Of a DNA stretch of 57,847 nucleotides, positions 1 to 9,534 are shown piece by piece (within the stretch, counting starts at the first letter, position 1; every line of letters starts with the position of its first letter). Source of the stretch: Sphaerosporella brunnea (lineage: Eukaryota > Ascomycota > Pezizomycetes > Pezizales > Pyronemataceae). Below the pieces are notes generated by a model. That model ran no database searches, was not told the origin of the DNA, and saw nothing but the letters and a program-made list of their open reading frames with translations. Made by a program: the position numbers and the translations under genes. The stretch is from contig VXIS01000311.1 in the NCBI GenBank assembly GCA_008704415.1, positions 1 through 57,847 on the forward strand, read 5' to 3'.

Positions 1-530
1 ACCCCAGCTGCTGCCAGCCACAGGGGAAGTGGATTCGTCCTCGTCCGTACCGCCTCGACCTCTAACCTTGTGCCACTCTGTTTTCCCTCGCCTCCGATCC
101 ACCAGGTGTCTCGCGAAAATTCGTCTTCTGTCCTTCGGAGTCCTTCCAGATCAATCGGACTTTGCAGAATTTTGTTGGTCGTTTTCATTCGGGACTTCTT
201 CACATTTGGTCCGAACTTCTCAGGATCCCGGCGAGGGTTGATCGTGTGGGATGCATCGTGTGAATTTAGCCGCGCAGGGACAGTCTGTGTTATATCAGCT
301 TCGATACGGGACGTGGCATCGGGTTGACTTCCCCGTGTCAACCCCCGGGCCAGACTACTCGCCGGGTCACGGCAGCTGCTGCCAGCCACGGGGGTGGGAT
401 GGGTCTCCTCCTCTTCCTCTTTCATCCGGGACTTCTTGCCGTCAGGTCCGTACTTATCCGGGATCTGACGAGGGGTTTCGTGTTGGGGATCGGTAGCCCG
501 ATCTACTGATCCCCGAGGCCATTTCCCGCC
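1..530 (-). pseudogene. Open frame continuing downstream of Gag, cut by the window edge
   Basis: On the minus strand one frame stays open from about 530 to position 1 with no start codon of its own. It contains two related copies of a short motif, PDKYGPDGKKSRMK and PEKFGPNVKKSRMK, about 70 residues apart. DNA at 10-240 and 375-490 is correspondingly related, so this is a diverged tandem duplication. It overlaps the end of the zinc-knuckle frame in a different register and is probably the next part of the same polyprotein. No enzyme motif is visible before the edge. Confidence 0.4.
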
Positions 531-988
531 TCCGATTCGTCCCGATCGTCATCCTCATGGTAGAGGACAGTCATATGGGAGGCATTCGCGTGTTGAAAAT
601 TGTACGAAGTAAGGTTACCGGACTCACTGCGATAGAGCTGGACTTCCAGCTTGTCTCCCGGATCCTCAACGTCTCCGATGTGCGTCCGCGGCTTGGTGTT
701 GTAGTTACACTCAAAACTGAAATGCATCTGGTTCGGCTTTCCATTCTTCTCGCATACGCTGCATGCGTGTTTGATAAAAACAGGCTTCCCCTGGTAATTC
801 AGGTACGATCGCACCATTCTTCCGTTCTCCGGGTTGAGCCGGTTCTGAATGGTAGATTTTCGGTCCTGGCCGGTACGGTCGATCGCTTTGCCTTTGTCCT
901 TCGAGGGGCGTGAAGCACTCGGACCGGTCTCAGGGTTTCCGAACTGATTCCCGAGGAACCGTCCCGTCGCTTTCGGCTCGTATCGCAT
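503..988 (-). pseudogene. Gag C-terminal frame with zinc-knuckle-like cluster
   Basis: This 161-residue frame follows the Gag-like frame in +1 register. Read back through the CTTTTCCCCC run, its upstream sequence (PPKVFVPAAAP) joins naturally to the end of the Gag domain, so the separation looks like a one-base indel or a programmed shift. About 80 residues in there is a cluster with a CSVC pair followed by a His and a Cys (C-x2-C-x9-H-x4-C), like a stretched CCHC knuckle that would bind nucleic acid in a Gag protein. The frame ends with an acidic tail and a stop at 503-505. I cannot tell whether the shift is programmed or a decay lesion. Confidence 0.5.
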
Positions 989-2864
989 AGGGGCAGCAGC
1001 CGGAACGAAAACTTTCGGGGGAAAAGATCCTTCCAGGGGACCGCGTGACAGCGGGCGAAGTGCGGTCGTAATCCATCAGTTCGCTGATAAAGCCGTCTAT
1101 GCTGGACTTCTCCTTGCAAAACCGTACGACCTCGGTGTCCATTACTGCCTTCATTTTCAGGATGATATTTGCCTCCTCGGATCCCTCGTAAGCGCGTTTC
1201 AGTAGTCTATACTTGCGGATGCCGAAGGCTGCCCAGCTGTCCCCGTGGGGTTTGCGATATGAGTCGGCCTCGAATTGCATTACACCGAGATCCGGCTTAA
1301 ACCGTGCTCGAAGCAGCGTCTTGAAGCGGTCCCAACAGCCTTCACCGGTCGTCACAAAGAGGTGCACCTCGGAAGGCTTGGTGAGGTACCAATCCCTCAT
1401 CGGATCTCCGACGGCGAAACAGCGGTGAAGGATATGTGGGCACACCGCCAGTTCTCCAAACGAGGTGACGATGTGATCAATCTGTGAAATCCACTCTTCC
1501 AAATCATCGCCGAACAGGATACTCGGAAGATCACTGGGATTAAACCTGGGTTTCGCCGGGCCGCTACCAGCCGTCATAGCCACTGGTGCCACGTAGATGC
1601 TGGTGGGGCTCAGCGGAGTTGTGGGGCCCGTCCACCCACCAGACCGTATCTGGTTGCGTTCCTCATCGATAGCAGCCCTCTTGACATCCATATTGTGGAG
1701 TTCCGCACGTAGGGCTCTATCCCGAACCTCTGGATCATCCGCTCTGTTCTCTCGTTGCAGCTCCAGTCGAATAAGCTGTTTGATCTGTGCTAGAAGTGTG
1801 GCGTTTGAGTCGTTGGCAGGCGTGTTTCCAGTGTCCGACGAGCCTGCTCCGCCAGACGTGCGGCCCGATCCGGATGGAGCGGCTGAGCTGGAAGATCCCT
1901 GCAGCAGGCATTGTAGAGTCTTCGTTATCTGATGAAGGGGGCGAGGAAGGCGGCGAAGATAGAGGGCTCGATTGAGGTTCTCGGGAGCGTTCGGTGTTCC
2001 ACTGGTCGAGTAGCAGCTGTTCCTGCTCCCGGCGAGCAGCTTCGAGAAGCCACGGTCGATTGCGTCTTTTTTCGCCTGCATATTCTCGAGTTCCGCACGC
2101 AAAGCGTCGTCTCGTGTGGCAGGGTCGTCCGGCTTGCGGCCCAGTTCCAGCTTCAGCTTCGCCATGCTAGCATCGATCATTTGCTGGAATTGACTGAGGA
2201 GTCCGGCGTTCGGGTCCGGGGGATGGAGGCTCGGCCTCCTCGAGGGGCCTGCTCCGCCTCCGCTACCGCTCGGTCCAATTCCGCCTCCGAGACCGCTCGC
2301 TCCCGTCGTGGACATCGCTGCGAAGTCAGGTGGAGGGGACGGGGATAGAGGGGAAGAAGGCGGCGAAGAAAGGGGGCTGGAGGAGGGTTGACGTTCTTGG
2401 GATCGCTCGGTATTCCACTGGTCGAGTAAGAGCCGTTCCTGCTCTCGACGAGTGGCTTCGATAAGCCGGGCTTGACTTCTGGTTTCCGGTGCCACGTCTA
2501 CTAGGAACCGTGCAAATGCGAAGGGCAAGACTAGGGCCTGTTTCAGAATCCTAGCACCGATGCAAAGAGCCTCCCAGGATGGGACGAAGTTCCAAGTGCT
2601 GGTTGAGTCACCCGGGGTCGGCTCGATGAGGCGTTTTTGACGGGTAACGGATCGAGGGGGTGAGTCCGGCTCCTCTACTTCGTACGCTTGAAGAGTGGTA
2701 GTAGTCTCGGGATTAAGGACTTCACCCAGACGCTGTAAGGCGGTAAAGGTTTTTTCCGATTGCTGCTTCCGGTGCTGAGAAGGGAAAGAAGTCTGGCCGA
2801 AGACAACCGGAAGTCCGACGTCGAATGTCCTCCGGACCACGATGCGAGACTCCGATCCTTCCAA
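930..2864 (-). CDS. Gag-like protein of a retrotransposon
   Basis: This 644-residue frame reads from an ATG at 2864. The N-terminal part is low-complexity and Ser/Pro/Gly rich. The middle holds two related coiled-coil blocks, each with an ALRAELxNM core and a short Lys/Asp tail. The C-terminal third (about residues 430-600) looks like a retrotransposon gag domain: a LPSILFGDDLEEW-type segment, then WDRFKTLLRARFKP and a helical region ending near a DGFISELMDYD motif. The coding DNA contains a tandem duplication of roughly 430 bp (about 1940-2060 against 2380-2470). Between the two copies the reading frame shifts and returns, so one copy of an RREQE.LLLDQWNTER motif survives only in another frame. 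The end of the frame shifts by +1 into the zinc-knuckle frame near a CTTTTCCCCC run at about 1013. Family assignment is by pattern and moderately certain. Confidence 0.6.
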   Translation of the reverse strand: MEGSESRIVVRRTFDVGLPVVFGQTSFPSQHRKQQSEKTFTALQRLGEVLNPETTTTLQAYEVEEPDSPPRSVTRQKRLIEPTPGDSTSTWNFVPSWEALCIGARILKQALVLPFAFARFLVDVAPETRSQARLIEATRREQERLLLDQWNTERSQERQPSSSPLSSPPSSPLSPSPPPDFAAMSTTGASGLGGGIGPSGSGGGAGPSRRPSLHPPDPNAGLLSQFQQMIDASMAKLKLELGRKPDDPATRDDALRAELENMQAKKDAIDRGFSKLLAGSRNSCYSTSGTPNAPENLNRALYLRRLPRPLHQITKTLQCLLQGSSSSAAPSGSGRTSGGAGSSDTGNTPANDSNATLLAQIKQLIRLELQRENRADDPEVRDRALRAELHNMDVKRAAIDEERNQIRSGGWTGPTTPLSPTSIYVAPVAMTAGSGPAKPRFNPSDLPSILFGDDLEEWISQIDHIVTSFGELAVCPHILHRCFAVGDPMRDWYLTKPSEVHLFVTTGEGCWDRFKTLLRARFKPDLGVMQFEADSYRKPHGDSWAAFGIRKYRLLKRAYEGSEEANIILKMKAVMDTEVVRFCKEKSSIDGFISELMDYDRTSPAVTRSPGRIFSPESFRSGCCPYAIRAESDGTVPRESVRKP

Positions 2865-3400
2865 AGTAGCGGGAACGGTAGCGGATGGCGGAGTATCAGA
2901 TGCAACTGGACGGAGCCGAGTCGGGAGCCTCCGACGGTTGGTTGTTCGCTGCTAATACTCTCCGTCGAGCTCGGACGAGAGGTCCCGAAGTTTTTGGCGT
3001 TTGCCTGACGATGCGTTAGAGATATGTCTGGAGTCCCGCTTGCGGGTTACGTCCATCAGCGGCCTGCTGTAGCCAGGCCGCGGAGAGGAAAGAACTTAGC
3101 AGTTTGAAGCAGCCGGAAGTAGCGAGATTTCGATGTATGGGACGGTTGGTGATGGGGCGGATTCGAAAAGAAGAAAGAAAGAAAACGGAGCCTGGTACGG
3201 AGATTTCACAAGTCCTTGACGCCAGATGTGAACCCTTACGTCGCGTAAAGAGCCATAGGGGTCACGGAAAGCGTAAGAAGCTGTGAAGGTGAAGAAGTGT
3301 ATTGTAAAGATGATGAGCCAACTCTCTGTCTCCGAGCAACTTTATCTAACACCCCCTGTCCACATGTAAACCCTAACCTGCTTAGTCACTGATTGTGACA
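2865..3400 (-). other. Leader / possible LTR region of the Gag element
   Basis: No ORF here looks like a protein. The minus strand from about 3349 begins TGTTAGATAAAGTTG, which fits the TG start of many Ty3/copia-type LTRs. The stretch lies upstream of the Gag start, where a 5' LTR and primer-binding site would sit. I did not find a matching second LTR or a convincing tRNA primer site, so this is inference from position. Confidence 0.25.
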
Positions 3401-3654
3401 GTGTCACAATCGACTGCAACACAGCACTCCAAAATTGACAAATTCCTCAATAGACGCCAATCATTCCAACCTTGTCAAATTCCCCAGCCGTTTCGATCAG
3501 GAATACAAGAAGGTTCAAGAACGCATCTGGGTGATGGTGCAGCAGGCGCCCAGAGCTATTCGAGATCGTTTTACCAAGAAAGCTTGTGATAGCAGTATGC
3601 CTTAATTGATAATCTATTTTCCGTAAATGAGGCCGTTCTTACCATGACCGTAGA

Positions 3655-4217
3655 TATGGTGCCGGAAGTCTGTAAGCCAGACCAACTAAAGCCCGGGTAA
3701 ATTGTGTTTCACCGTGTGAAACAGGGTGGCGAGTGACGAGGCGGTCGGGTCTTCTGGCAGCGGCAGCGGTGGGGCATCGACCATAACAGTGTCCATCTCT
3801 AGGTTTTCACTTTGTGAAGTATCCACCATAATTGTGTCTGGATTTGCTGCTGTCGCAGCTTGCGCTTTCCTCCGCCTCCATGAGGTTGTTCTTGATGGCC
3901 CAGGCTGGTTTGGGGGTGTTGGGGGACGGGGTTCGATGCAGCTGCCACTTCTGCTGCTTCCGCTTTCCTCCTCCTCCACAAAGTTGTTCTGGATGGGGGC
4001 ATGGGCGATTAGTTCGGGTCATAATGGGTGAATATCTTTGCCACAGGTAAGTACACATTCGTTGAGTCACCGGCATAGAACCCGCGCGAGGCCGCCCGAG
4101 GCCGCCCGAGGCCGCGCGAGGCCGCACCTCTGTCGTCACTCGCCACCCTGTTTCACGCGGTGAAACACAATTTACCCGGGCTTTAGTTGGTCTGGCTTAC
4201 AGACTTCCGGCACCATA
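3655..4217. mobile_element. 563-bp non-autonomous element with 85-bp terminal inverted repeats
   Basis: Positions 3655-3739 and 4133-4217 are reverse complements over 85 bp with one visible mismatch (T against C within the GTTTCACCG[T/C]GTGAAAC core). Both ends start TATGGTGCCGG, so the element is bounded by TA, as expected of Tc1/mariner-type integration. The interior has no transposase. It carries two related copies, about 95 bp apart, of a CGCTTTCCTCC-type block, and a GC-rich decamer array. It separates the linker and NB-ARC parts of the NLR relic, so it probably inserted into that gene. Classification as a MITE is inference from the TIRs, size and TA ends. Confidence 0.8.
4083..4126. repeat. 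GC-rich decamer tandem array
   Basis: About four copies of a ten-base unit alternating GCGCGAGGCC and GCCCGAGGCC sit just inside the right TIR of the 563-bp element. Confidence 0.8.
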
Positions 4218-5911
4218 CTCTGGACAGAGACCAAAAGCCTTGCAAGATACAGCCTTTTCCAAATAATCACAACGTTACAGGCCGAATGAGAGAACTGCGC
4301 AAGATATTACAGAACAGCGAAGCACATAGATCCGCCAGAGGCGAGCCATCCTTCACGGCCTCGATGGCATTGGCACGACGCAACTCGCGGTCCACTACGC
4401 CTACAAGCATCGGGTCGACTATACCTGTGAATTGTGCAAGGAGACTTGCTCCCGCAGCTTCGTGGATATTGCTCAAGCATTGGTTGATCACTATGGCAAA
4501 AAGCCCAATCAGGGCGAAGGAGCAAAACAACTTCTCAATTGTTTGGCTGGAATTTGGGATACAAACGGCAAGCTCTCCACGGACCAGGCACTTATACAGC
4601 AAACAGTCGACGCCGTGAAGCGTTGGTTCTGTCTAATCGATAATCCGAACTTGCTCCTTATCCTAGACCACATTGACGACTTCCAAACGTGGGACTCAAA
4701 TATCGTCCCTTCCTCTCCCCATGGCACAATCATTGTGACCAGTCGGGGGCCATAGTGGACTCGATTCGGCACTGCATTAGAGGTAGTTGGCCTCGAGGAC
4801 TCCGGGGAATACTTCTACTTCTCAGAAGCGCTGGTCTGGATGTCGACGACAAACCAGAAGGAAAGCTAACACAAGTACCTTCTGTCATTAGGAATTTTTC
4901 TAACCAACTGTATAGATCACATTTTGGCAGCACAAACGGTAAAGGATTCGAAGGCCTTCCTCTAGCACTAGACCAGGCTGGTGCTTGTATAGCCGCCCGC
5001 TCGATGTCACTGGAGTGGTACTCAAGAATTTTCGAACACAACTTTGAGCGGATTTTCCGCGAAAAGCCTGAAGTTTGGTCTTACCGCGAAACGACGGTTT
5101 TTACCGCATGGAAAATCTCCTTTGAGGCAATACGAAAAGAAAACAACGATGCCGCTGAGTTGTTTTTACTGTGTTCGTTTCTTTCCAACGAGGACATTTC
5201 GCTGGAGTTGCTACGTCGCGGTCTAGGATTAGAAGGAGATGGTATGCTTGTTACCGTGTCGAGCTGTTGATAGGACCTGACATTGTCTCGCAGACCTTGA
5301 TTTGCACGATCAAATCAAATTGCTCATCTCTTATTCTTTAGCGAAACGGAAATGGAAAGGCTCTCTTGACAGTATCTACATTCACTCTGCCATACATCAG
5401 TGGGCGCGTGAGGGCCTGCCGATTTCAGAACGGCGTGACAAAACTAAAAAGGCTTTCATATTTGCCGGGGAAGCCCTTGCAACTGGAAGAAGGGAACCAG
5501 AGCAATGGGCGTTTGAAAGGGCGCATTATACCGCATCATTCTGTCCTGCTAGAACATCATCGGAGATATGTCAAAAACGAATTGACGAAACCCGACGACC
5601 TCACTTATGTACTGAAGCCTCTCCAGATCATAGCAACGGGTTCAATTTATCAAGGACGGTGGAAAGAAGCCGAGGAACTGCAGGTGCAGGTCATGGAGGC
5701 GAGAAAGAGGGTGCTCGACCCTGAGCACCAAAGCACCCTGGCCAGCATGCACAACCTCGCGCATACATTTAAGTCACTAGGCCGCAATGCTGCGGCTATT
5801 GCAATGATGGAGAAATCAGCCGCTGGTTTCTCTCGTCAACTTGGGGAGGACCATTCAGATACAAAGGATTCGCTACATTTTTTGGCGAAGTGGAGAGATG
5901 AAGTGGAATAG

Positions 5912-8900
5912 ACTGCAGCGGTATTAACCTCTTTTTGTGGATTTCATACTCCCAGTCTATGTACTAATTCTGCGTTTTATACTTCGGAAATCATCAATAT
6001 CCGGCGGTTCTCTTAGTTCGACGTATCGACCTACTGTTCCGGGTGCATCAGGCTGAAAATGCTACCAGGCGCTTCGTCTCGTACGGTGTTGGCTGTTTTT
6101 ATTGACATCTTGACATATGGTTCCAAGGTGCTCGTTTCTATATCGACGGAAGTGATGTTGAGTAGGCGTTTTTGTTCCCATGTCAATATTTCGGCCTGTA
6201 TTTTGGGAAATTGGTTTGGGGGAAAGGGGTGAGAGGTTAAGTGGGTATGGTGTTCCTACCACGTCAAAGTTTGGGTTAGTTCACGATGTGACCATTGCGG
6301 TGTGTTTGGCGGTGGCCGAAGGGGGAGATTGGGGTGGGGTGGGGCGGGTTTGACTCCTGAATCACCGCTGTTTGTGCGGTGGGTTTATTTGTTTTTCGCT
6401 CGAGCACTGTATCTTTCTATTTTTCCTTCAGTTCCGTAAGATTAGAATTACCAGGAAAATACCATGCGCAAGACGTCCAGACAGTCCACTGGCTTGTCCA
6501 CGATTCAGTGGTGTGACCAGCACAGCAATCTGTTTGCCGCAACTGGATAAACTCCCTCCACTATTCAATGGATCGCCGCTCAAGCTCACAGGTGATCGGG
6601 AGCAGGTTTCCACCCAGTAATTTGACTATTAGAGAGGTGGCGCGGGGAGAGTACTAGTAAGTAGCGGTTGGCACAGCAACACCTCACTCTGCCAGCAGCC
6701 GGGCCGGATATGTGACATCCATCAGCTATTTGGGCACTAAGTTGTGGAATATACTACGTCGCCGCTAAAAGCCGTTTTTGACATGCTGCCATTGGCGGAG
6801 GGACTGGTGGTGGGCAGGAGAGGGCGGCGAGATAAGCGAACGGGACAACCCTCGCCGCTGATATACATCCAATGGTTTGTCTTGACCGATCGCCCGACTA
6901 CAGCCATCTCAAAGAGGAATTCCATCACCGCTTGTACCATCATAGCGTACGTGGTTAATTCGTTATGGTAGTCTGTCCACTCCGCTCCATGTCCCCCACC
7001 GGACGGTGCTGAAAATCTCGAGAGATCAAGAGCGAAGACAGGAAGCTCTAGAAAGCGTGAGGCTTTGAAGTAGTAGATATTGAAGGAGGGCGCCATCGCC
7101 ATTGCTGCGTCATACTTGTTGGAAACCGCGCAACATCACTTTACGAACTTTCTGAAAACCCGAGTTTCTTCATACTCAACCGTGACTTACTCTCCCGGTG
7201 CCACCTCTCTAATGGTTAGTACTAGGTAGGCCCAGGCACGGACCGGTCACCAAGTAGGTAAGGCCGCTTGCTGACTGGAACGGGTCCATTGACCAAGTAG
7301 CTGTGCCAATCGGCAAGCAAACCACTTGCTCAGTGCTTGGCCAAGTGCGCAACTTGCTGACTGGACCGGGACATCTTTATTCCGAAGTCACGCCTCATCC
7401 GATCTACTAGGTAGTTCAAAACTTCGTCCCTTTACGGCAAACATTACAGATTCCCTCCTCTAGTTAAGAGCAGGAGGGCAACCGTTGTTGAAGGCCGAAG
7501 TTGTGCCTTCTGTATCCCCCCATAGCCAGGCATCCCTTGGCCCATTCAATTCAAATACAGCGTTATCAGCAGCATGTGGAGGGTCTTCGGATCCAGGTCT
7601 GGGAGTGATTATACCCCCTGCCGTTGAGATTAACGCCTTGTTACATATCAAAAATCGGGCCGGCCTTGTCTCGACGATCCCACGGACACAAATCGAACAA
7701 ACATGCCTCCGGCTTCATCAAGCGCCGTCCCGTTTTTGCCTAGCAGTACCGATAAAGAGGGCACCAGCAGATAACCTGAAGCAGTAACAGTCTTTTTCTG
7801 TTTGGTAAGGTGCTCTAATATTGAGAAGATATCTGGAGAGCATTGCATTGAGTCGAACACCCATCAGGTCAGTCGGCCGTTCCGCATGGCAAACTCTGTT
7901 CGTGGCCCGTAGCTGGGCTTCACCTACGCAGCCCGACCCGCTTTATAAGCTGTAGGCTGTAGCCCGACGAAGCCGGCCGACTTGCGTCAGATTGCATCCA
8001 CCACACTGACGGAAGGGGCTTGGACACGAAGGAAAAATAAGGAATAGTGGTCGGAACAGTTTTTTTTTTTTACGATTTGCGAGGTTTTCCTATGTACCAA
8101 TAACCTGTTGGAAACCGCGTTAAGCGCAGGACGTTTCGGAAGTTGACAGGAGAAGTGAAACGCACTCTTTGTATGTCTGCGCGCTTTGTCTTGCGGCGCT
8201 CTTTGTTTGATAGGCGCGAGGCGCAAGAACGACTGGTGTTTACCGTTAAACAGAGAAAAAAAAAAAAAAAAAAATCTTTCGACCTTCGCAATTTTAACAT
8301 AACCAACAGACCATGAAGCGAGTGACAACATGTGACATGGGCTTGGGTAACCCAATCTAAACTTGTCTTTTGGTGATAGCATTGAGGTGGCACCAACCCT
8401 TAGCGCATGGCATCGGCAGTGGAGCAAACATGCTTCACTGGTATAAGCCAAAGGCTTCGCCGCTTCGGGCTCGGGAGCGTAGTTATGTAGACCCGATGAG
8501 GTTGTATCATTTTAACGCGACACCGGTTCTTCAGAATCTGACATCAGGCCGTTTATCAAAGACGAGAGAGAGAGACGTGTTTTACGTAACCTCTAGGCTC
8601 TATCAACAAAAAGCATTGGAAGAGTCACCCAGCGCGGGTTTCTATACACCCTCCAGGAATTGTTATCGTCACTGATATCACCCCCCCAGAGCTTCTGTTC
8701 AGGGCATATCGTTTGAGACTGGCAGCCATGCCCCTGTACGATCTCGAGAGTAAAGTCTATTTTTCCTGGGTGCCCCACGCGCCTGTAGTCCTTTCTCACT
8801 GCTCCATCTTGAAGCCCTAAGCTTTGGCGGTAAGGAGGTGGACTCTGCCGTTGCAGCAAATACACAGGATATCACTCGCGCTTTTCCTCCAGGCCTGGGG

Positions 8901-9534
8901 TTGAGTTTCATCGAAGAGGAAAGACCTTTAACGACGATTGACTGCCATTTGAAGACCAACCGGCGGAAGCTGAGCCAATTTTTTGCCAGTGATTGGCCCT
9001 CAATGGAAATAACAATTGCAATCGAAGAAAAGAAAGCACACCCACACCACACACACAACGGCTCAGGCTGTCGCCGCGGTGTCCATCTCCCCCGCTCTGT
9101 TTAAGGTTTTACTGACCACCACTGGTCGAGCACTGTCCAAGCACGTCGCTTCCGACCGCCTCTCACACAGCTTCACTGACCACTGAACGGTACGTGTCCG
9201 TATACTTCGGCGTCTGTGAAATTGCCTTATTACCGGGATAATACGGTACGGTACTTCGTGAATCCCTCCTCTTGTACAATATCTAATATCTACCCAAGAA
9301 CAGAGATATTGACGGTCCTCCCAACTTGAAAATCCCCGCAAGCTTATGTGTAGAGTACTATCACAGCACAGCACAGCACATCACAAAGCAACCACCTTGA
9401 GTGAAGTTATCATTTTGTTTCCCATCCCACCCTCAACAAAACCAGGAAAAAAAACCAGAAAAATAAAATAAAAAAGAACCGCTACACAAAAAAGTAATAG
9501 AATAAAAAAAGTAAAACCGCCACAAAAAAGCCCC
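5912..9534. other. Interval without a recognisable gene
   Basis: About 3.6 kb in which I find no open frame with convincing protein character on either strand. It holds homopolymer runs (T11 near 8060, A19 near 8256) and a small local duplication near 7290-7370 (CTTGCTGACTGGA repeated). The 121-codon minus-strand frame at 6737-7102 resembles nothing I recognise. The last 150 bp is probably the SEC63 3' UTR. Confidence 0.5.

Larger units (their letters stand above)
1..3360 (-). mobile_element. Degenerate Gag-type retroelement, 3' side running off the left edge
   Basis: The minus strand carries a long Gag-like frame (930-2864), then a frame with a zinc-knuckle-like cluster (503-988), then a third open frame running off the window edge (1 to about 530). 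All three share composition and order, so they look like one element broken by frameshifts. No reverse transcriptase, protease or integrase motif is visible, because the element is cut by the left edge. Upstream of the Gag frame, the minus strand near 3350 begins TGTTAGATAAAG, a plausible LTR-like start, but the second LTR is not in the window. I infer an LTR-class element from Gag and this context only. A free-standing gag-like gene is the alternative. Confidence 0.6.
3440..5911 (+). pseudogene. Broken NB-ARC/TPR (NLR-like STAND) gene
   Basis: Fragments in several frames line up as one fungal NLR-type ATPase. First (about 3440-3606) is a linker of the form found before NB-ARC in fungal proteins (HSNLVKFPSRFD..Y). 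After the inserted element come GRMRELRKIL, a P-loop region reading GLDGIGTTQLAVHYAY (4350-4400), a Walker B-like LLLILDHIDDF (about 4650), the sensor IIVTSR (about 4730), and the GLPLALDQAG motif (about 4950). The C-terminal part (5600-5911) is TPR-like (ASMHNLAHTFKSLGR). The P-loop Lys is replaced by Thr (ACG for AAG). There are frameshifts near 4330, 4750, 5270 and 5560. Intact relatives act as cytosolic nucleotide-dependent signalling switches, often in non-self recognition. This copy cannot encode a working one. I did not see an N-terminal effector domain. Confidence 0.8.

Noticed and set aside
7200..7380. Possible short repeat array (CTTGCTGACTGGA)
   Set aside because: Only two related copies with irregular spacing. 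Not an array and no CRISPR-like regularity.
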